Below, one piece after another: positions 1 to 5,150 of a DNA stretch of 6,694 nt. The position numbers and the translations under genes are program-made. The notes below the pieces were generated by a model. The model had not been told where the DNA came from, ran no database searches, and was given only the letters and a program-made list of their open reading frames with translations. The stretch comes from Anaerolineae bacterium (GTDB lineage Bacteria > Chloroflexota > Anaerolineae > 4572-78), in NCBI GenBank assembly GCA_027022125.1, contig JALVZI010000546.1:1-6694 (forward strand), read 5' to 3'. Each line of letters begins with the position of its first letter. Positions within the stretch are counted from its first letter, which is position 1.

Positions 1-128
1 TAGCCCGCAGGGCGTATCGAAGGGTGAAAATCGGCAGGGAAAAACGCCCTTCGATACGCGGTTCACTGCGTGAACCGCTACTCAGGATGCGTTTTTCCCG
101 CTGAAAACAAAACGTCAACACGCCCTAG
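1..128 (-). mobile_element. MITE-like element, copy 1 (cut by the window start)
   Basis: This is a second copy, in reverse orientation, of the 165-bp element at 4965-5129. By alignment about 38 bases lie outside the window. Visible in order are the remainder of the short palindromic module (1-36), the long palindromic module (37-99, with 11-bp arms gggaaaaacgc / gcgtttttccc and a GGTTCAC/GTGAACC core) and a terminal inverted repeat at 110-128. That end matches the other copy at 16 of 19 positions; the three differences are adjacent (121-123). The outermost CTAG (125-128) is probably the target duplication and contains the murJ stop codon, so the insertion lies directly downstream of murJ without altering the protein. 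The long hairpin could also act as a transcription terminator for murJ. No transposase is encoded, so movement would need one supplied from elsewhere. Confidence 0.75.
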
Positions 129-1705
129 AAACCCGAAACCCTCTCCCGCACGGACGCCACCAGCAAGCCGATTTCTTCTACCCGCAGCAGGGCGATACCG
201 CCGAGATAGACCGCGCCGCCAACCGCCGACAATCCCAGCACCAGTAGAGTCTCATTCGTCAGCGAAACAGGCAGCAGCAGCGATTCGCCCCACCGGCGAC
301 CCGCCCACAGCGCCGCGCCCATCGCTGCCGCCGCCAGCGCGGCTTTCAGCGCGGTGGATTCCAGTCCGTGCCCGCGCAAACTGCCCCAGCGGCGGATGAG
401 CCACAGCATCAGCAAAACGTGGCTGAACTGTTTCACGCTGTCCGCCAGCACCAAATCGGTCATTTGCAGCGGGCGGAAAAGGGTCGGCGCGAAAACCGCC
501 AGCAGATACGCCCCCACCGCCGCAATCCCCACCAGCGCGGGCGTGAGCGTGTTCTGTCGGGCGTAAAATGCGAAAATGAGCGGTTGGTCAACCGCCGCGA
601 AAATCAGCCCCAGCAGATAGAATCGCAGTGCCAGCGCCGTCTGCGCGGTATCGGCGGGGGTGAATTGCCCGTGCTCGAACAGCAGGCGGATAATCGGTTC
701 CGCCAGAATGAAAAGCGCCACCGTCGCCGGGATAATCAGAATGAGCACAATTTTTATCCCGCTGAACAGCGTTTCGGTAAAATGCCGATTGGCTTCCGGC
801 GCGGCATCGCTTTTGCCCATTGCCTGCGCCGCATACCGCGACAGGGTCGGCAAAATTGCCAGCGAAATCGCCACCGAAACCAATCCAATCGGAAATTGAA
901 TGAGGGTGGTGGCATTCTGCATCCACGCCAAACTGCTGGCGCCGGTTCCGTTTGCCAGCCGCCGGTCGAGCGAAGTTTGAAAAAGGGTGACAACCAGCCC
1001 CAAAATGACGGGTTGATACAATTTGCCGATGCGACGCAGCACGGGATGATGCAGGTTGAATTTGAAACCGAGTTTTGCGCCGCGCAAACCGGGCAGTTGG
1101 ATGAGCACCTGCGCCACCGAACCGGTAATCAGCCCCAGCGCCACCGTTTCGATGCCCCAGCGAAAAATCCACGCCCCGACCAGCGTCACCAGCACGATAC
1201 CGGCGTTGAATGTGGCGGCGGTGAACGCCGGATACACGAACCGTTTCAGGGCATACAGCAAACCGGCCACAATCCCCGACAGGCTTAAAAAGAGCATGGC
1301 GGGCATGGTGAGCCGCAACAGTCGGGTGAGCAGCGCCAAATCCAGCCCGTCGCCGCCGAGCAGCCACGCGATTTGCGGCGCGAGCAGTTCGCCGAGCAGC
1401 ACCAGCCCACCGAGTACCACCACCGCCAGCGAGAGAATCCGGCCGGCGACGTGCCACAGCACGCGGCGGTCTTTTTCGGCATATTCCGAAAAAACAGGCA
1501 CGAGCGCGCTGCTAATCATTCCCCCGACGAGCAAATCGTAAAATTGGCGCGGCACAAATTCGGCGGTGCGGTACGCCGAAACAGCCCCCGTCGCGCCGAA
1601 AAGCCCGGCGATAACCGTGTCGCGCACCAGCCCCAGCACGCGGCTGGTGATATTCCCCGCGGCGATGAGCGCCGCCGCTTTTGCCAATCCGCGCCGTTCA
1701 GTCAC
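125..1705 (-). CDS. murJ: Lipid II flippase MurJ (MviN family)
   Basis: MurJ moves lipid-linked peptidoglycan precursor (lipid II) across the cytoplasmic membrane; it belongs to the MOP exporter superfamily. The 526-residue product has the usual family length and is strongly hydrophobic throughout, consistent with about 14 membrane helices. The N-terminus carries the family pattern AAGNITSRVLGLVRD (residues 15-29), followed by VPRQFYDLLVGGMISSALVP and FSEY (about 51-75). The middle segment SLDRRLANG, then FPIGLVSVAISLAILPTLSR, matches the conserved central motif. I chose the GTG at 1705 over a TTG at 1729 because GGGAG lies 7 bases upstream and family members begin close to this point. The start overlaps the upstream nucleotidyltransferase by 8 bases (GTGACTGA), which suggests translational coupling. 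The stop TAG lies in the CTAG that borders a mobile element. Family assignment is firm. Whether it flips lipid II or another lipid-linked glycan cannot be told from sequence. Confidence 0.95.
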   Translation of the reverse strand: MTERRGLAKAAALIAAGNITSRVLGLVRDTVIAGLFGATGAVSAYRTAEFVPRQFYDLLVGGMISSALVPVFSEYAEKDRRVLWHVAGRILSLAVVVLGGLVLLGELLAPQIAWLLGGDGLDLALLTRLLRLTMPAMLFLSLSGIVAGLLYALKRFVYPAFTAATFNAGIVLVTLVGAWIFRWGIETVALGLITGSVAQVLIQLPGLRGAKLGFKFNLHHPVLRRIGKLYQPVILGLVVTLFQTSLDRRLANGTGASSLAWMQNATTLIQFPIGLVSVAISLAILPTLSRYAAQAMGKSDAAPEANRHFTETLFSGIKIVLILIIPATVALFILAEPIIRLLFEHGQFTPADTAQTALALRFYLLGLIFAAVDQPLIFAFYARQNTLTPALVGIAAVGAYLLAVFAPTLFRPLQMTDLVLADSVKQFSHVLLMLWLIRRWGSLRGHGLESTALKAALAAAAMGAALWAGRRWGESLLLPVSLTNETLLVLGLSAVGGAVYLGGIALLRVEEIGLLVASVRERVSGF

Positions 1706-2186
1706 AAAATCGCTCCCGGATGCGCTCAATCAGTTCGGTGGTGGAATAGCCGGGCAGATACGGAATCAACTCGATGTGCCCGCCGTAACCCTGCACCAGC
1801 AGCGCTTCGGGCAGCAGCGTGCCGGCGCGAGACGGGTCGAGGACATAATCGCCCCCTTTGGCATACACCTCCGGTCGGAGCGCATCGAGCAGGCGGTGGG
1901 CGGTCGGCTCATCAAAAATGATGATGGCATCCACCATTTCCAGCGCGGACAGCACCCGCACGCGGTCGGTTTGCGGGGTGATGGGACGTTTTTCGCCTTT
2001 GAGCAGCCGCGTGCTGCGGTCGCTGTTCAGCCCGACGAACAGCGCATCGCCGAGCGCGCGCGCCTTTTGCAGGTAATCGATATGCCCGGCGTGCAACAGG
2101 TCGAAATGCCCGTTGGTGAACACCAGCGTTTCGATGGATTTTCGTTTTTCAATTGCAGATTTGAGGGTCAAGAGTTTTGGGTTCAC
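1698..2186 (-). CDS. rfaE2: RfaE2-like sugar-phosphate nucleotidyltransferase (cytidylyltransferase-like fold)
   Basis: The likely reaction is adenylyl transfer to a heptose 1-phosphate (or similar sugar phosphate), giving an ADP-sugar for surface glycan synthesis in the cytoplasm. The 162-residue protein has the family hallmarks in order: FTNGHFDLLHAGH (23-35, with the HxGH nucleotide-binding motif), GLNSD (52-56), YAKGGDY (108-114) and PGYSTTELIERI (145-156). Length is normal for a stand-alone RfaE2, the C-terminal half of Escherichia coli HldE. The other half, the kinase, is the next gene upstream, separated by a repeat tract of about 370 bp. The start is uncertain: GTG at 2186 has no clear ribosome binding site and the leader sequence merges into the repeats; a TTG at 2171 is an alternative. 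The 3' end overlaps murJ by 8 bases. The sugar is inferred from family and neighbour; glycerol-phosphate-type transferases share the fold but usually lack the GYSTT pattern. Confidence 0.88.
   Translation of the reverse strand: MNPKLLTLKSAIEKRKSIETLVFTNGHFDLLHAGHIDYLQKARALGDALFVGLNSDRSTRLLKGEKRPITPQTDRVRVLSALEMVDAIIIFDEPTAHRLLDALRPEVYAKGGDYVLDPSRAGTLLPEALLVQGYGGHIELIPYLPGYSTTELIERIRERFCD
1713..1717 (-). promoter_or_regulatory. Ribosome binding site deciding the murJ start
   Basis: GGGAG (minus strand) lies 7 bases before the GTG at 1705 and inside the end of the upstream reading frame. No comparable site precedes the upstream TTG at 1729, so the GTG is preferred. The arrangement fits coupled translation of the two genes. 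Confidence 0.6.
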
Positions 2187-2575
2187 AGCGTTGTTTGTTG
2201 TTCAAAGTTCAAGGTTCAAGGTTTCAGGGTAGCAGTTGGTCTCAGGTTTCAAGTCCAAAGTCCAAAGTCGGGTAGCGGTCAGCGGTCAGTTTTTGGTTCA
2301 AAGTTCAAGGTTGCAAGGTTGCAGGGTTGCAAGGTAGCAAAGTTGCAGGGTTGCAATCAGTTCAAAGTTCAAGGTTGCAGGGTAGCAGTCAGCCATCAGC
2401 AGTCAGCAGTCAGCGAATGGATGAGTCTCTATCCCTATCACGCATCACGCATCACGTTTCACTCATCACGCATCACGATTCAACGATTCAGCGAATCACC
2501 AATCTCCAATCTCCAATTAACCAATCACGCATCACGTTTCATTGTTCATTATTCATTGTTCATTGTTCATTGCTC
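2187..2575. repeat. Mosaic of short tandem repeats with 7-base period
   Basis: The whole gap between the kinase and nucleotidyltransferase genes is made of short tandem words, most seven bases long, that change from block to block. On the plus strand: GTTCAAA/GTTCAAG (2200-2227), AGTCCAA (2252-2272), AGCGGTC (2274-2287), an 8-base variant around GGTTGCAA (about 2305-2360), CAGTCAG with a CCATCAG variant (2386-2413), CATCACG (about 2436-2478), CCAATCT (about 2498-2518) and TTCATTG (2538-2571). A CTATCCCTATC patch near 2430 matches the hexamer arrays further along. The right end overlaps the last codons of the kinase gene. The pattern resembles the short tandemly repeated repetitive (STRR) sequences of cyanobacteria in style, not in sequence. 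No gene or RNA is apparent. It probably spreads by replication slippage plus copying of blocks between loci. Confidence 0.85.
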
Positions 2576-3564
2576 GCTACTTCCGCGCGGAGTTCATCCG
2601 GCGAAACGGTGGCGTTCCCCAATTTACGCACGACCAGCCCGGCGGCGAGATTCGCCAGAAATGCCGCTTCTGCCAAATTGAGCCGCGAGACGATTCCCAA
2701 CGCCAGCACCGCCACCGATGTGTCGCCCGCGCCGGTCACATCAAAAACTTCCGATGGGTTCGCGGCGGGAAAATGGTGGTACGGCGTGCGACGCCCGCGC
2801 AGGCTGACGCCATCCGCGCCGCGCCCGATGACGATGCCGTGCGTGTCGAGCATGTCGAGCAGTTCGGCAGTGGCGGTTTCAAAATCGGATTCGGTGCGCA
2901 GCGGGCGGCGCAGGTATGCCGACACATCACGGTCGTTGGCGCGAATCACATCACAGCCGCGATATTTGTCGAGTTCGCCCTGACTGTCCACAATCAGCAG
3001 ATTGCCCGCTTCGCGACAGGCGGTGATGGCGGCTTCCACCAGCGAGCGGGTCAGCATCCCGTTGCGATAATCGCTGAGCAGCACCGCCGATGACACCGGC
3101 GCGGCGATTTTCACTTGCAACACAATTTCTGCCGCGATTTTCTCGGTCGGCGGAAAACGGTCAACCCGGTCGAGCCGCGCCAACTGCTGCGGAAAACGGG
3201 AGGTTTCCTGCGCGATGATTCGCGTTTTTTGGGTGGTGCGCCGTGCGCCGTCGGTGATGATGCCGCTGGCGTCCAACTCGGCGGCGCGGAGTTGGGCAAT
3301 CAACTCTCTGCCGGCGTCATCATCGCCCACCAGCCCAACCAGCCCCGTTTCACCGCCCAACGCTTTCACATTCATCGCCGGATTTGCCGCCCCGCCCGGA
3401 ATGGTCTTCCGTTCCACCAGTTCCAGCACGGGGATGGGCGCTTCGCGGCTCAGGCGTTCAGCGCGCCCGATGAGGTATTCATCCAGCACCACATCACCCA
3501 CCACCTGCACACGCTGTTCCGGAAATTTGGAAATCACATACGCCATTTTTTCAAAATCGAGCAT
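2560..3564 (-). CDS. rfaE1: RfaE1-like PfkB-family sugar kinase (probable heptose 7-phosphate 1-kinase)
   Basis: This is a ribokinase/PfkB-fold kinase of 334 residues that most resembles the kinase half of HldE, which phosphorylates D-glycero-beta-D-manno-heptose 7-phosphate at O-1. The N-terminal signature is present: GDVVLDEYLIG (23-33), RLSREAPIPV (37-46) and IPGGAANPAMNVKALGG (55-71). LSDYRNGMLT (163-172) matches the family SDY motif. The PfkB C-terminal signature DVTGAGDT lies at 275-282, with D281 the expected catalytic base. Two motifs differ from enterobacterial enzymes: the usual DPKG is DSQG (193-196) and the usual TPN is RAN (208-210), so the substrate may not be classic heptose. 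ATG 3564 is preferred because GGAGG lies 5 bases upstream. The partner nucleotidyltransferase follows across the repeat tract. The last codons and the TGA stop are written by the TTCATTG repeats (minus strand CAATGAACAATGA), so the native C-terminus may have been altered. Confidence 0.87.
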   Translation of the reverse strand: MLDFEKMAYVISKFPEQRVQVVGDVVLDEYLIGRAERLSREAPIPVLELVERKTIPGGAANPAMNVKALGGETGLVGLVGDDDAGRELIAQLRAAELDASGIITDGARRTTQKTRIIAQETSRFPQQLARLDRVDRFPPTEKIAAEIVLQVKIAAPVSSAVLLSDYRNGMLTRSLVEAAITACREAGNLLIVDSQGELDKYRGCDVIRANDRDVSAYLRRPLRTESDFETATAELLDMLDTHGIVIGRGADGVSLRGRRTPYHHFPAANPSEVFDVTGAGDTSVAVLALGIVSRLNLAEAAFLANLAAGLVVRKLGNATVSPDELRAEVASNEQ

Positions 3565-3569
3565 CACAG

Positions 3570-3574
3570 CCTCC
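3570..3574 (-). promoter_or_regulatory. Ribosome binding site of the kinase gene
   Basis: GGAGG on the minus strand, 5 bases before the ATG at 3564. It is the strongest such site among the minus-strand genes and overlaps an in-frame ATG at 3576, which it argues against as the start. Confidence 0.65.
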
Positions 3575-3625
3575 ATCGAAGAAGTCGGATGTATTGTGCA
3601 ACCGTTCAAGGCACAGTGGTATTTT

Positions 3626-3740
3626 GCCGATTTCACCCTTCGATACGCCCTGCGGGCTACTCAGGATGAAATCGGCAGGGAAAAACGCATCCTGAGTAGC
3701 GGTTCGCTGCGCGAACCGCGTATTGAAGGGCGTTTTTCCC
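3626..3740 (+). repeat. Pair of palindromic repeat modules (REP/BIME-like), without terminal inverted repeats
   Basis: Two imperfect palindromes sit side by side. Module A (3626-3676) has 9-bp arms gccgatttc / gaaatcggc and the inner core CCCTGCGGGC. Module B (3678-3740) has 11-bp arms gggaaaaacgc / gcgtttttccc and a central 9-bp stem gcggttcgc / gcgaaccgc with a 3-base loop. Both share the frame words CCTTCGATACGC and CTACTCAGGATG, but in opposite orientation. The same modules form the interior of the MITE-like copies at 1-128 and 4965-5129, where they occur in the opposite order. Here the terminal repeat around ACGTCAACA is absent. With the promoter at 3810-3838 it accounts for most of the roughly 310-bp divergent gap between the kinase and the plus-strand gene. 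The B hairpin could stop transcription in either direction. Confidence 0.8.
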
Positions 3741-3809
3741 GTCCCCTCTGAGTAGTCGCTGTATTGTAACAAAAAGCGGGGTTTGGGGGAAATATCCGGT
3801 TGGGCATGG

Positions 3810-3838
3810 TTGCCCGCGCGCCGCAAGCAAAGTATAAT
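3810..3838 (+). promoter_or_regulatory. Sigma-70-type promoter for the plus-strand hypothetical gene
   Basis: A perfect -10 box TATAAT (3833-3838) follows a -35-like TTGCCC (3810-3815, four of six matches) at the ideal 17-base spacing. The start of transcription would be near 3845, giving a leader of about 30 bases before the ATG at 3875. This is the best promoter match in the window. Confidence 0.6.
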
Positions 3839-3849
3839 GTCAGAAATGA

Positions 3850-3872
3850 GGAGCAGGGAGAAAGGAGCAGGG
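3850..3872 (+). repeat. Direct repeat in the leader, containing the ribosome binding site
   Basis: GGAGCAGGG occurs twice (3850-3858 and 3864-3872), 14 bases apart. The second copy forms part of the ribosome binding site AAAGGAG (3861-3867), placed 7 bases before the ATG at 3875. The native-looking translation signal thus lies within a short repeat. Confidence 0.55.
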
Positions 3873-3874
3873 TT

Positions 3875-4576
3875 ATGAAAAAGCACACACTGCCGAAACC
3901 GAATGCCCGGTATCACCGCCCCGGCAAAACAAAACCAACCGATGCCCCCAGTGTGAACGGGATGATTTGCAATCCGATTTATGCCGGAATGGGGAAATTC
4001 CCGCAATTGGTGGATGATGAAGCGTGGATTACCGCCGCCGGGCAGTTCATCGCCGAGGAGGGTGCGGAACAATTTTTGGTGAACCTGCTGTACCTGCTCC
4101 GCGAAAGTCTCGCCGAGGGGGAAGGCGGTTCATCTTTTCCATACACCGATGAAAAACCGCTGCTGTGTTCTCACGACGGGTTACCCATCATTGATTTCGG
4201 CGGGGGTGATATTGCCTGCATCGGCGAATATACTTTCGCCCATCTGTATGACACCACCGTCACCGATTTGATTTCTGAACCGGTGCTGACGCTCGTTTTT
4301 CAGAACGGGCACACCATGCCGCTGCTCTGTCCCCACTGCGGGCAATCGCTGCACATCAACGACGAAGATTTGCTGCTGAACACGCTCAACGGGCTGGCAA
4401 TCGTTGATATGGGGTACGACCCCACCACCGGCGCGGTCATTTTGGATTTCGGCAAATTCCCCGATGATATGGACGCCGAATCGGCATTCATCGACCGGAT
4501 TGAGCCGCTCGATTCCATCGAAGTGCATCTCAATTCCATTCGTGGCATCACTTGCCCGCACGAAGGAAAGGGATAG
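3875..4576 (+). CDS. Hypothetical protein with Cys-x-His motifs, isolated on the plus strand
   Basis: I do not recognise a named family. The 233-residue product is acidic and soluble-looking, with no signal peptide or membrane helix. After a basic, Pro-rich start (1-25) comes NPIYAGMGKFPQLVDDEAWI (33-52) and a probably helical segment GAEQFLVNLLYLL (63-75). The C-terminal half is beta-rich and Asp/Gly-rich. Cysteine-histidine pairs recur as CSH (98-100), CPHCG (152-156) and CPH (227-229), so metal binding is possible but unproven. GLPIIDFGGGD (102-112) and GLAIVDMGYDP (173-183) look like a weak internal repeat. The ATG at 3875 is supported by AAAGGAG 7 bases upstream and by a promoter that would place transcription start after the alternative TTG at 3800. 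It is the only plus-strand gene, flanked by repeats on both sides. Its TAG stop lies inside a GGGATA hexamer array. A cargo gene carried between repeats is possible. Confidence 0.8.
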   Translation: MKKHTLPKPNARYHRPGKTKPTDAPSVNGMICNPIYAGMGKFPQLVDDEAWITAAGQFIAEEGAEQFLVNLLYLLRESLAEGEGGSSFPYTDEKPLLCSHDGLPIIDFGGGDIACIGEYTFAHLYDTTVTDLISEPVLTLVFQNGHTMPLLCPHCGQSLHINDEDLLLNTLNGLAIVDMGYDPTTGAVILDFGKFPDDMDAESAFIDRIEPLDSIEVHLNSIRGITCPHEGKG

Positions 4577-4594
4577 AGATAGAGATAGGGATAG
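4570..4594 (+). repeat. Left hexanucleotide array (GGGATA/GAGATA)
   Basis: Four hexamers in a row, the outer two GGGATA and the inner two GAGATA, followed by a G. The array contains the TAG stop (4574-4576) of the plus-strand hypothetical gene. It is an inverted match of the right array at 5162-5197: 24 of 25 bases could pair. Together the two arrays bracket the S23-type gene. Confidence 0.8.
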
Positions 4595-4665
4595 AAAGAA
4601 CAGAGATGGAGAGAAGTTCAGGATGATGGTATCCGTCTCTTTTGAGCACGGGACAATCCGTGAAT

Positions 4666-5150
4666 CTACCGCGCGAGATGGTCAGCCTGCTCGTGCAACT
4701 CACGATATGCATCCCGCGATAAACATCCTCGTTTGCCGCACACCACCAGCAAACTGATAACCTCATACAGCGAACCTTTCGCAATCTGATAAAAATATCT
4801 GGATTCTTTGGGATTATCCCGCCCCGTTCCCTCTGCTATATTTGTGGGAATGGAAACTGCCGCCCGCCGCAATTGCTCTCCCAAAGAAAATTGGTACTGC
4901 TGTGGAATGGTCTCCGTGATGTCCAAAATAACATCGCAAAAATCAACCGCCAATTGCCACGTGTCTAGGTTCTGTTGACGTTTCGTTTTCAGTAGGAAAA
5001 ACGCATCCTGAGTAGCGGTTTGCTCCGCAAACCGCGTATCGAAGGGCGTTTTTCTTGCCGATTTTTACCCTTCGATACGCCCTGCGGGCTACTCAGGATG
5101 AAAAATCGGCAAACGTCAACAGAACCTAGTCGCTCGAACTTAAACGACAT
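4666..5150 (-). pseudogene. Four-helix-bundle protein of the S23/23S rRNA intervening-sequence family, interrupted by a MITE
   Basis: The original gene starts at ATG 5150 (GGAG 6 bases upstream) and reads MSFKFERL up to the CTAG at 5126-5129. A 165-bp element follows, and the frame resumes after the CTAG at 4965-4968 as DTWQLAVDFCDVI. Joined over one CTAG, the protein begins FERLDTWQLAVDF, the expected start of this family (FxxLxxWQxA). Family hallmarks follow: LRRAAVSIPTNIAEGTGR and IAKGSLYEV. Joined length is 107 residues to the TAG at 4666-4668. Past that codon the same frame continues IHGLSRAQKRR to a TGA at 4618, which looks like the usual family C-terminus and would give about 122 residues, so the TAG may be a second lesion. 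The remnant from TTG 4953 could still be translated as 95 residues. Family function is unknown; members occur in 23S rRNA intervening sequences and scattered in chromosomes. The start codon overlaps the end of the transferase gene by 11 bases. Confidence 0.85.
4965..5129 (+). mobile_element. MITE-like element, copy 2 (complete), with CTAG target duplication
   Basis: A 165-bp non-coding element with perfect 19-bp terminal inverted repeats, ctaggttctgttgacgttt (4965-4983) and its complement (5111-5129). Deleting the element plus one CTAG restores the S23-type reading frame, so CTAG is the target duplication and the element proper is 4969-5125 with 15-bp ends. Inside are module B (4996-5054, gaaaaacgc arms, 9-bp core stem gcggtttgc / gcaaaccgc) and module A (5057-5110, 10-bp arms gccgattttt / aaaaatcggc). 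No open frame encodes a transposase, so it would be moved in trans. Some IS5-family insertion sequences use CTAG-like targets, but I cannot assign a parent from the ends alone. Confidence 0.88.

Noticed and set aside
368..1288. Long plus-strand frame of 306 codons opposite murJ
   Set aside because: It is rich in Gln, Arg and His, has no recognisable family, and lies wholly antisense to a well-supported murJ; it is a by-product of GC-rich codon use.
1706..1729. Upstream TTG start for murJ, adding eight residues
   Set aside because: No ribosome binding site precedes it, and the GTG at 1705 has GGGAG at a good distance and fits family N-termini.
2187..2575. CRISPR array
   Set aside because: Repeat units are 7-8 bases in direct tandem without unique spacers, unlike CRISPR repeats of about 25-37 bases with spacers.
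1566..2681. Plus-strand frame of 371 codons across the nucleotidyltransferase gene and the repeat mosaic
   Set aside because: Half is antisense to a clear gene and the rest translates tandem words into repetitive peptide; no start signal.
3575..3625. Promoter for the kinase gene
   Set aside because: I looked for -35/-10 pairs on the minus strand upstream of 3564 and found only poor matches (TTGAAC, TTGCAC without a suitable -10 at the right distance).
3846..3878. Ten-codon leader peptide starting at ATG 3846 and ending in an ATGA overlap with the start at 3875
   Set aside because: It would begin almost at the predicted transcription start with no ribosome binding site, and its codons are just the GGAGCAGGG repeat; regulation cannot be supported.
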